A DNA stretch of 40,086 nucleotides from a virus: the IMG/VR virus record IMGVR_UViG_3300036770_005257, positions 1-40,086 of that record; one strand, written 5' to 3'. Position 1 is the first letter of the stretch. Each line of letters begins with the position of its first letter. This document shows positions 33,940 through 40,086 of the stretch, in pieces. The position numbers and the translations under genes were made by a program. The notes under the pieces were generated by a model that ran no database searches, was not told the origin of the DNA, and saw only the letters and a list, made by a program, of their open reading frames with translations.

Positions 33940-34905
33940 TCAGCTTCGGTCGGCTTCCATGGCCATGCGCAGTAGCTCTCGCCCCTGCTCCTCGGACGTC
34001 ATTTCGTCAAAGGTCTTGATCTTGGCCGGAGCCGACGGCTGGCTGGCCGCAGGCGTGGTGGCTTTTCTGAGACGCTGTAACTCGGTTTCAGCGTCTTTCA
34101 GTCGTTTCTCCAAATCGGATGCGGTCTCCGCTCTCATGTTCATCTTGGCCAATCCCACCGCGTCGCTGATGCCGGCGGGGTAGTTGCGAAGGATGGCGTG
34201 GGTCTGGAGGAGCTGGCTGACCATCTTGTAGAGCTTGGTCGAGCTGTCCTTCAGCTCCGGGTTGGCCTCGACCTCTTTTAAGAGGTTCTGGTCCCAGGCG
34301 CTCTTCAGCTCGGCCTGCGTCCGCTGCTCCGCTTCCTTGCGGTCCTCGGCCTCGATCTCCGCCGCTTTGCCTTCAGCAGCCTTCGCCATCTCGTCGTTGC
34401 CTTCATTGCGATAGCTCTTAGCTGCCTCTCGGTAGTCCTCCGCACTAAACTTTCGTCTGCCGTCTTTTGTGTTTGAATGAGATACTTCCTGACCAGCCGT
34501 GGAAGCCTTGGCTTGCAGGGCTTCCCTTTCGGCGGCGAGGCGGGCTTTTTCGGCCCGCAGGTCTTCCCATTCCTTTTCAAGACGCGACTTGGCCTTCTCG
34601 TAGCGGCTGGGCTTCTTCTCGGAAGCCGCATCCGACTTGGATTCTGACTGAGTTGTTAAAGAACTGGTCGAAGTGGTCTGGGTGGCTTTCGCCTCCTTTT
34701 CCACCGCCGCCTCACTCGAGGTGGTCTTGGTTTCGGTTTCCGTGGGCGTCGCGGGTTGCGCCTCGTTAGTCTCCGCTTGAGCCGTCTCCGCCTGGGTATC
34801 GGCCTTGGTTTCCTCCGCCACCGGGGGCTGCCATTCGCGTCCCTCGTCAGCGGCCGTTGCCATGGCCAACACGTCTGCTTCCGTCAGCTCCTTCACTTCC
34901 GCCAT
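33940..34905 (-). CDS. Scaffolding protein
   Basis: The 321-residue protein is highly charged and helical. It has an acidic N-terminus, a Thr/Glu-rich low-complexity part, a long coiled coil (KSRLEKEWEDLRAEKARLAA), a helical middle and a C-terminal EMTSEEQGRELLRMAMEADR. This, together with its place directly upstream of the capsid gene, is the usual profile of a phage scaffold that shapes the procapsid and is then lost. A protease domain is not seen. Confidence 0.75.
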   Translation of the reverse strand: MAEVKELTEADVLAMATAADEGREWQPPVAEETKADTQAETAQAETNEAQPATPTETETKTTSSEAAVEKEAKATQTTSTSSLTTQSESKSDAASEKKPSRYEKAKSRLEKEWEDLRAEKARLAAEREALQAKASTAGQEVSHSNTKDGRRKFSAEDYREAAKSYRNEGNDEMAKAAEGKAAEIEAEDRKEAEQRTQAELKSAWDQNLLKEVEANPELKDSSTKLYKMVSQLLQTHAILRNYPAGISDAVGLAKMNMRAETASDLEKRLKDAETELQRLRKATTPAASQPSAPAKIKTFDEMTSEEQGRELLRMAMEADRS

Positions 34906-34961
34906 TTTCGACCCTTTCTTACACCCACTCCATAAGCGGTCATTCTTTGGGGCAGGGTAGT

Positions 34962-35285
34962 TTAATCGACGATCTGCTCATCGGCTCCCTCGGCGTCGTC
35001 GGCCGCCAGGGGCGAGGTGGAGGATTGCGTCAGCGACTCGATGGTCGCCACCGCTCCTCGGAAACCCATAGCATACCCGCAAGCCTGTGCAAGTGCCTCG
35101 GGTTTTTTCTGCACGGCAGAGCTGTTTTGCCGCACCGTCAGGTTGAGTAAAATTTTGGAAAGTTTGCGCCCCGCCGGGCTGCCCAGAAAATCCGTCAGCG
35201 CACGGGCATCGCCCTCCAGCCACCTTGGTTCCTCCACCCACTCCTGATGGCGCAGAAACGATATAAGGGCGCGGAGGCGTCTCAT
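34962..35285 (-). CDS. Hypothetical head-module protein, 107 aa
   Basis: It overlaps the methyltransferase stop (ATGA). RRLRALISFLRHQEWVEEPR, then LEGDARALTDFLGSPAGRKL, are helical, and the tail is acidic (DDAEGADEQIVD). The position between portal/methyltransferase and scaffold suggests an assembly or adaptor role. I recognise no family. The 56 nt between it and the scaffold gene hold no gene. Confidence 0.55.
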   Translation of the reverse strand: MRRLRALISFLRHQEWVEEPRWLEGDARALTDFLGSPAGRKLSKILLNLTVRQNSSAVQKKPEALAQACGYAMGFRGAVATIESLTQSSTSPLAADDAEGADEQIVD

Positions 35286-35812
35286 ACCACCAGCCCCCAG
35301 CTATCGCCCTCAAAGACGGTGAACTCGGTCTTCTCGCCAAACACGTCCCGTAGCGCCATCTGGACGGAGTTGAATGACAGGTCATGGCCTGCCATCACCC
35401 CGCCTTTCTTTAGCTTGGGCAGGTAAAGGTTGAGGTCAGCCACCACGGCCTCATGGCGGTGGTCGCCGTCCACATAGACAAAGTCCAGACTGCCATCCTC
35501 AAAATGCACGGCCGCATCCTTGGAGGTGGTGCGGCTGCAACGGATGTTGGGGAACGCCTCGGTGCGCTTCTTCCAGGCGTTGAACACCCACTTCATCGGG
35601 GCTTGGAAGCTGGCCACGTCCCCGCCGTCATAGCCGTTGATCCACGGGTCCACCGATGTGACTTCCTTGAAATGATTGGCCAGAATGACGGTGCCTTCCC
35701 CGGCATACGCCCCGATCTCGACGGCCTTATCCTTGGCACCCTTCTGGTTGGCCCACACGCAAAGGTGCGTCAGCCCGCGTGCCTGCACGGCGTCGCGCAT
35801 GGGAGGCACCAT
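35282..35812 (-). CDS. Class I SAM-dependent methyltransferase
   Basis: This 176-residue protein has the SAM-binding loop KAVEIGAYAGEGTVILA, an acidic second motif (VTSVDPWINGYDGGD), SLDFVYVDGDHRHEAVVADL and PKLKKGGVMAGHDL. This is the order of small Rossmann methyltransferases of the Methyltransf_24 type. The substrate is unknown; DNA-specific target motifs such as DPPY are absent, so a glycan, protein or small-molecule target is more likely. It sits between the portal and scaffold genes with TGATG coupling to portal, an unusual place for a metabolic enzyme. Confidence 0.8.
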   Translation of the reverse strand: MVPPMRDAVQARGLTHLCVWANQKGAKDKAVEIGAYAGEGTVILANHFKEVTSVDPWINGYDGGDVASFQAPMKWVFNAWKKRTEAFPNIRCSRTTSKDAAVHFEDGSLDFVYVDGDHRHEAVVADLNLYLPKLKKGGVMAGHDLSFNSVQMALRDVFGEKTEFTVFEGDSWGLVV

Positions 35813-37668
35813 CAGGCGGGGACGGGCTGGGCTTGGGGTTCCATCGCCATGGCCTGCTCCTGCATTTTCGCCTGCTCTTTACCGGCGTCGCGAAGCTGTT
35901 TCTGGATGGCGCGGGATGTGTTTGGGTCGGTCTGTTCTAGGGCGGCCAGGTGTTGCTGGAGATGCTGGAGAAGCACCTGCACGGCGCTGGGATCGAGGGG
36001 CTGCTGGCGTAGCTGGGCGGCCTGCTGGAAGGCGAAAAGGACGCTGATATGGACCTTGTGGTCGTCGGCGGGCTTGACGTTGACGGGGAAGCCCGTGGCC
36101 AACATGGTGGCAATCTCGTTGGCCTGATCCTCGGCCTGGTCGCCGCTGCCAGCCTGCGGGTCTTGAAAGAGGCGGCGCACAAGGCTGGGGTCGTCCTGTT
36201 CCAGCACGCTTTTGACCAGCTCGGCTTGGTTGCAGAAAGGGTTGTTCTGGAACATCTGCATCCGCGCCACGGCCTTCTGGAGCGCAAACTGGCGGTTGAT
36301 GAAGTCCAGCCCGCCCTTCGGCTCAATCGAATACTCGTCGTGGATGCCCTCTGGCACCATCTGGCCGGTCTCATCCGCATAGCGGTACATGAGGTCGTCC
36401 TTGGCGTACTGCGTGTAAAGCCGCCACGCCTGCTTGAAGAGGCGGGCCAGGCTCATGCGGAAGATGCGGTTTCTTAAATCGCCCGACGCGGCGGCCTGCC
36501 CCTGGATGGCGGCAATCTCAGTCGCGGTCTTGCGATCTGCCACCTGGAACTGCGAGCCAACGCCGAAGTCGGGATTGCCCATGCGCTGCTCGGCCAAAAG
36601 CCGTTCCTCCAGCATGAGTTTCTGGAAATCAAACGGGGGCTGCTGGAACTGGACGGGCTTCAACCCCTGCGGAAGGATCTGCCCCGGCACCATCTTGAGG
36701 TTGGCGGTGTTGAGGCTGATCGGGTTCTGCGCTTCAAAGACGGGTCGGTTGGCGAGTTCCACATAGTCAGCGAGACTATTTTTTAATTTATTTAGTAGGT
36801 TCTCACTCGGCAGCAGAATCTCCGCCACTCCGCGAGGGGAGTACCAACCGCCCCCGGTGATCTCATAGGGGAAATCGACAAAGCACGGTTCGCCATGCTC
36901 GTAGGGCAGGGTGAACTTGGGGCGCACGTCGGTCTCGACGGCCAGGGGCGAATAGGTCTCGACCAGCCAGCCGTCCTTGCCGGGGGTGTACATCTCCCAC
37001 AACACAATGCGGTCCTTCTCGTTTTCCTCGGTGATGCCCTCGCGGCGGAAAATCTCGTCCTGCACCTCGGTGCTGATGCCTTGCGCCGAATCGGACCGGC
37101 CGCTGATTTTGTCAATCAGCGCCTTGTCCTGCTTGTAGGCGGCGTTGGCCTTGTAGGCGTCCACGCTCAGGCGAAGCACGTGGACGATGTAGTCCGCCTT
37201 GGCCAGGTCCTTGGTGTAGTAGGGGACGATCAGGTGGAAGGGGTCGATGGCCTCGAAGCTGACCCGCTTGTTTTCCTCGTCCCAGACGGCCTTGCAGATC
37301 CCCCGCCCGTAGAGAAGGGTGTGGTCGATGACGCTGACGATCTCGTTCTGGAAATTGCTTTTCTCGCGCATCTGGTGGTCGAACCACCGCTCGGCGGACA
37401 CGGTGATGGGGGCAAGCTGCTGGCGCATGGGAACGAAGCTCGAAAGGATGTCGTTGCCGATGGCGCTGTTGACGAAGCTGGGCTTCAGCTTCTCAATGGC
37501 CGTGTCGATGAGCTGTACGTGAAGGTCGGCGGCAGTCGGCCACGGCTTTACCTTACGACGCACACCGAAGTAGCGGGCCTGGTAGAAAAGCCGCTGGCGG
37601 GTTTCCCAGGTGTCACGCTGGCGCAGGCTGTCCAGCACGCGCTGGTGGTAGTCGGTGCGGCGGCTCAT
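35812..37668 (-). CDS. Portal protein
   Basis: The start at ATG 37668 overlaps the upstream stop, giving 618 residues. ARYFGVRRKVKPWPTAADLH, FNHQM-type FDHQMREKSNFQNEIVSVID, LLYGRGICKAVWDEENKRVS, IDPFHLIVPYYTKDLAKADY, ADYVELANRPVFEAQNPISL and RNRIFRMSLARLFKQAWRLY follow the plan of podovirus portals, which form the dodecameric entry ring for DNA. The C-terminal 150 residues are Gln-rich and helical (QVLLQHLQQHLAALEQ), as in a portal barrel. The position after terminase and lysis genes supports the call. Confidence 0.82.
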   Translation of the reverse strand: MSRRTDYHQRVLDSLRQRDTWETRQRLFYQARYFGVRRKVKPWPTAADLHVQLIDTAIEKLKPSFVNSAIGNDILSSFVPMRQQLAPITVSAERWFDHQMREKSNFQNEIVSVIDHTLLYGRGICKAVWDEENKRVSFEAIDPFHLIVPYYTKDLAKADYIVHVLRLSVDAYKANAAYKQDKALIDKISGRSDSAQGISTEVQDEIFRREGITEENEKDRIVLWEMYTPGKDGWLVETYSPLAVETDVRPKFTLPYEHGEPCFVDFPYEITGGGWYSPRGVAEILLPSENLLNKLKNSLADYVELANRPVFEAQNPISLNTANLKMVPGQILPQGLKPVQFQQPPFDFQKLMLEERLLAEQRMGNPDFGVGSQFQVADRKTATEIAAIQGQAAASGDLRNRIFRMSLARLFKQAWRLYTQYAKDDLMYRYADETGQMVPEGIHDEYSIEPKGGLDFINRQFALQKAVARMQMFQNNPFCNQAELVKSVLEQDDPSLVRRLFQDPQAGSGDQAEDQANEIATMLATGFPVNVKPADDHKVHISVLFAFQQAAQLRQQPLDPSAVQVLLQHLQQHLAALEQTDPNTSRAIQKQLRDAGKEQAKMQEQAMAMEPQAQPVPA

Positions 37669-37928
37669 TCGTGGTTCCTTCTGCCCAGCTCCAGCGAAAG
37701 GTCGTTGACGTAGTGCAGCGCCCGCCTGGCCCACTCACGGACGGCAGGGGACGCGGTTCTCACCTCGGCGTAGGCGGGGTCCTTCATCAGGCTTTCAACG
37801 GCCCCGGTCGTATTCGTCACTGCGGGCTGAGTCGTGGCGCAGCCACCAAGGGCGAGGAGCCAGGTCAGCGTCAATGCTTTTGCGGTTCTCGCGCCAAGCC
37901 TGCTCAAGCTGGCCAATCTTGCGGTCAC
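37665..37928 (-). CDS. Spanin-like outer lipoprotein (Rz1-like), overlapping
   Basis: The frame read from GTG 37928 has a basic n-region, a hydrophobic stretch TLTWLLALGG and a lipobox cysteine (C30; LGGC), then a Pro/Thr/Ala-rich mature part and a helix ending LGRRNHE. It overlaps the 63-residue inner-membrane gene by 134 nt in another frame, as Rz/Rz1 pairs do. It should be an outer-membrane lipoprotein that links to the inner spanin at lysis. The exact start is uncertain: GTG 37979 or TTG 37916 are alternatives. Confidence 0.55.
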   Translation of the reverse strand: MTARLASLSRLGARTAKALTLTWLLALGGCATTQPAVTNTTGAVESLMKDPAYAEVRTASPAVREWARRALHYVNDLSLELGRRNHE

Positions 37929-37986
37929 GGAATCCAGGCACAAAGCGAAGCAACCCAGCCAGAATCTCCAAGATTGCACGAATCAC
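37795..37986 (-). CDS. Small inner-membrane protein (i-spanin-like), 63 aa
   Basis: GTG 37986 gives an N-terminal hydrophobic helix (IRAILEILAGLLRFVPGF), then a charged helix GQLEQAWRENRKSIDADLA and a tail RPWWLRHDSARSDEYDRGR. The layout (membrane anchor, short periplasmic helix) together with an embedded lipoprotein frame is spanin-like. At 63 residues it is shorter than classical Rz. It lies between the holin-like gene and portal. Confidence 0.6.
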   Translation of the reverse strand: MIRAILEILAGLLRFVPGFRDRKIGQLEQAWRENRKSIDADLAPRPWWLRHDSARSDEYDRGR

Positions 37987-38012
37987 TCTGCCAGCTTTGG
38001 TGGTTGAAAGAA

Positions 38013-38183
38013 CTACTTGATGTGCAGGCCAAGCGTCTTGAGGAAGTTGACGACCTTCTCCAGCACCGAGTCGTCGGCGGGGGTCGGGGTCAGCTTGACG
38101 ATGAGCCGGGCGGCGATGACAACCGCACCCACGGCGGCCACCACGGCTTCCCAGTTTTGTGTGATCCAGTTCCAGATTTGCAT
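38013..38183 (-). CDS. Holin-like small membrane protein, 56 aa
   Basis: ATG 38183 is preceded by AGGAGG at good spacing. MQIWNWITQNWEAVVAAVGA, then VVIAARLIVKLTPTPADDS, is one hydrophobic helix followed by a soluble tail (LEKVVNFLKTLGLHIK). It lies directly upstream of the spanin-like pair, so a holin role is plausible, but single-span membrane proteins of phages are not always holins. The TerL stop is 6 nt upstream. Confidence 0.6.
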   Translation of the reverse strand: MQIWNWITQNWEAVVAAVGAVVIAARLIVKLTPTPADDSVLEKVVNFLKTLGLHIK

Positions 38184-38189
38184 GGTTGT

Positions 38190-39641
38190 TTAACCTCCTG
38201 CGTCAAAACCCTGTAAGATCGGGTCGGGCGTGTGCATTTCAAGCAGTTGCCGAAAGCTCGGACGTTCCACGGGAAACACCACGTCCCAACGCTCACTACC
38301 ACCCTCCAGGGCCAGCGCAAGTGCGTCAGCCTTGTCGGGCGAGCTGATCCCACGGCTTTTCATGGCGTCCTTGGGTTCCACGCCCAGCTTGCCCTTGCTG
38401 GTCGTGATGCTGCGGCGGCAGGTCAACTGCGCGGTCAGTTCCTCGTCGTCGGGCAGGATGATCTCGGCCCCCTCGATCTTCTTGGCCATGCCGTACCAAA
38501 GCTCGGCCGCCCGGTTGGCGTAGGCGTCGGTGTCGTAGGCGGTTGAGCCGAAGTTGACGCGGTTGACCTCCCAGCCCGCCTCGGCCAGGGCGTCGCACAT
38601 GGGCAGGCCAAGGCCGCTTGCGTCGGCATAGATGTTGGAAGCCTCCAGCCCCGCCTTCTTGAACTCGACGATGAACCGCCCCACCGCGCTCATGGTGTCG
38701 CGCTCCTTCCAGGCGATGATGGGTAAAATCTTGTTGCCGTCCCTGACGGCCAGGACGTTGGAATCCCCACCGGCGGCAAAGTCCACCCCGGCCACCCGCG
38801 CCTGACCGGGCTTAAAGTCGGGCGGGTTGGTCTGGCAGTTCTGGAGCTGGTTAAAGCTGATGACCAGGCTTTCGTTGCCGATGTCCATGAACTCGCCAAA
38901 GATCATGGAGCGGGTAAACGGATGCTTCTCGCCGTACTTGGCATACGCCTCGTCGATGACCGTCTGCGGGATATGGGGACAGTCAAAGGCGGTGGCGGCG
39001 TGTTGTTTGTAGAGAGCGGCTTCCTTGGTGAAGGCGCGGTAGAAGGCTCCGCTGGTGCCACCGGGGCTACTGGCAATCAAAAGGCGGGTGGGCTGACAGC
39101 GGGAGATGGCTTCAAAGAGGGGATCGGCCACGCTCTTGGCCTCGTCCACCACCATCAGCAGCGGGTGCTTGGTATGGTCCTCGGCGTGCCAGCCTTCCGC
39201 CCGTCCTGGGTCGGTGGCCGAGTAGCCGATGATGCGGGAGGTGTTGTTGTTGTTGTGCAGGTAGCGGATCTCGCCCGAGGTGACTTCCCAGCCGGGGCCG
39301 AGCTTGGCAACGGCGGAGCGAAGGCTAGGCCAGAGCTGGGATTCGACCTGACGGAAGACGCCAGCCGTGGTTACGGCCACGCTGCGCTGGTAGCAGAAGG
39401 CGTGCCAGAGGAGGGCGGCGGTGATGACGGTGGAGGTTTTGCCAGAGCCGTTGGCGGCGCGAAGGGCAACGCGGGACTGAGGCTGTTCCAGGTCGCGAAG
39501 CACCTTTTCCTGCCAAGGATAGAGCTTCATCCCCAGCAAAATCTTCGCGAAGCCGACAGGGCGGCGAAGGGCGTTTAGCAGTTCAAGCTGCTTGTTGCGG
39601 GCTTTCTTGGGGTTTTTCGTTGGTGGCGGTACTGCTTGCAT
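38190..39641 (-). CDS. terL: Terminase large subunit
   Basis: The start at ATG 39641 (AAGG upstream) gives 483 residues; a TTG at 39668 is a less likely alternative. Walker A RAANGSGKTS (about 61-70), Walker B LLMVVDEA (161-168) and the coupling segment LLIASSPGGTSGAFYRAF form the packaging ATPase. The C-terminal RuvC-like nuclease shows VAGVDFAAGGDSNVLAV (D287), IYADASGLGLPMCDAL and a late acidic region. It cuts concatemers and pumps DNA into the head through the portal. It overlaps terS by about 59 nt. Confidence 0.93.
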   Translation of the reverse strand: MQAVPPPTKNPKKARNKQLELLNALRRPVGFAKILLGMKLYPWQEKVLRDLEQPQSRVALRAANGSGKTSTVITAALLWHAFCYQRSVAVTTAGVFRQVESQLWPSLRSAVAKLGPGWEVTSGEIRYLHNNNNTSRIIGYSATDPGRAEGWHAEDHTKHPLLMVVDEAKSVADPLFEAISRCQPTRLLIASSPGGTSGAFYRAFTKEAALYKQHAATAFDCPHIPQTVIDEAYAKYGEKHPFTRSMIFGEFMDIGNESLVISFNQLQNCQTNPPDFKPGQARVAGVDFAAGGDSNVLAVRDGNKILPIIAWKERDTMSAVGRFIVEFKKAGLEASNIYADASGLGLPMCDALAEAGWEVNRVNFGSTAYDTDAYANRAAELWYGMAKKIEGAEIILPDDEELTAQLTCRRSITTSKGKLGVEPKDAMKSRGISSPDKADALALALEGGSERWDVVFPVERPSFRQLLEMHTPDPILQGFDAGG

Positions 39642-40086
39642 CAGAACCCTTTTTATTTTTGGTCGCAATTTTCTGGGGGGTATTATGCGTGGCGGACGGC
39701 GCGGGGGGCTGGCCGGTAGGGGGTGTCGTGTCTCGCCTTGTTGGCCGCCTAGAATACCTTGGAACTCTCCTAGCTTTCTTCTGTTGCCCTATACTTTCAG
39801 AGTAAAGTTCCAAAGTTTTACTCTTATGATTAAGGAGTTGAGGCGCACCATCAACAATACCATCAACTGATTTGACCGCATTGCTATTCATTCCGGCGAG
39901 AAGTTGAGCCAGCGCGGGCGATGCCGCGTGCGCGTGCGCAACCGCGCCCGCAACTTCCAACCGCGCAGAGGGTTGCGCGTATCCAAAAACCCTTTCAGCC
40001 AGCCAGGCCCGCGCTTGCCACGACTTCTCGCCCGCCTGGTGAATGGATTCGAGTAGGGAAGTCTCAAGCGCCCGCCTTGCCTTTTT
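39583..40086 (-). CDS. terS: Terminase small subunit, C-terminal part (plus repeat copy)
   Basis: This is the continuation of the gene whose start lies at 370. Bases 39960-40086 duplicate 1-127, and the unique part is 39583-39959. After the helical core, this end encodes GYAQPSARLEVAGAVAHAHA and a long disordered Pro/Thr/Lys-rich tail (RRPTRRDTTPPTGQPPAPSA) that ends EKPQESPQQAA. The tail, about 70 residues longer than a compact HTH small terminase needs, overlaps the terL start. Confidence 0.8.
   Translation of the reverse strand, partial: KKARRALETSLLESIHQAGEKSWQARAWLAERVFGYAQPSARLEVAGAVAHAHAASPALAQLLAGMNSNAVKSVDGIVDGAPQLLNHKSKTLELYSESIGQQKKARRVPRYSRRPTRRDTTPPTGQPPAPSATHNTPQKIATKNKKGSDASSTATNEKPQESPQQAA
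39960..40086. repeat. Right copy of 127-bp terminal direct repeat
   Basis: This is identical to 1-127. It should be collapsed to obtain the circular genome. Confidence 0.95.

Noticed and set aside
39960-40086. 127-bp repeat as a natural direct terminal repeat of the virion DNA
   Set aside because: The length equals a common assembly k-mer and the repeat lies within one continuous gene. A T7-like terminal repeat would normally lie between modules. It is not excluded without read coverage.

Overview
The window is one complete, circular, GC-rich genome of an uncultivated temperate bacteriophage, cut open inside a gene. Bases 1-127 recur exactly at 39960-40086, so the unique length is 39,959 bp. 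The terminase small-subunit gene reads in frame across this join. The gene set implies a short-tailed virion (podovirus): TerL, portal, scaffold, N4-gp56-type capsid protein, a gp11-like adaptor, a gp10/gp12-like nozzle protein, several internal virion proteins including one of 1432 residues, and no tape-measure or sheath gene. The host cannot be named. The lipoprotein, the spanin-like lysis genes and the heptosyltransferase-like GT9 enzyme suggest a Gram-negative host.

Layout. (a) 371-2981, plus strand: an accessory/early operon with an ArdC-type antirestriction protein, tiny proteins, a two-domain relative of the bacterial sliding clamp, and more small proteins. Hairpins, A-rich leaders and copies of the motif AACGGTAG lie between and within the genes. 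(b) 3160-13890, minus strand: replication and recombination. From promoter to end it carries an HTH protein, a resolvase-like nuclease, an SSB-like protein with an acidic ...VPF tail, a PD-(D/E)XK exonuclease, a GT8-like glycosyltransferase, many small proteins, a coiled-coil protein with a DnaA-domain-IV-like HTH, a GT9 glycosyltransferase, a PrimPol-SF3 helicase, a zinc-ribbon protein and small basic proteins. No DNA polymerase is present. (c) 13891-16501: the lysogeny and cargo region, with a ribbon-helix-helix protein and tyrosine integrase on the plus strand, a short non-coding region likely to hold attP, a PD-(D/E)XK endonuclease with a 46-residue partner on the minus strand, and a secreted 14-residue-repeat protein on the plus strand. 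(d) 16504-39959 and on through 1-370, minus strand: the late region. In transcription order it runs TerS, TerL, holin-like protein, spanin-like pair, portal, methyltransferase, scaffold, capsid, fibre and decoration proteins, LamG protein, glycine-rich fibre, adaptor, nozzle, internal virion proteins and a GH108-like lysozyme.

The minus-strand genes are packed with ATGA, GTGA or TAATG overlaps, so translation is probably coupled. Divergent control regions lie at 371-420 (late operon against early operon) and 13891-14038 (replication operon against integrase). Convergent ends lie at 2982-3159, 15400-15587 and 16502-16503.

The most interesting signal is the 185-residue clamp-like protein. It appears to have only two of the three domains of a bacterial beta clamp, in a phage that has a PrimPol and no DNA polymerase. 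Other good candidates are the secreted 14-residue-repeat protein, the early-region hairpin/leader/AACGGTAG architecture, and a 32-residue peptide that repeats a motif of its neighbour. All family assignments come from reading motifs by eye; no database search was run.
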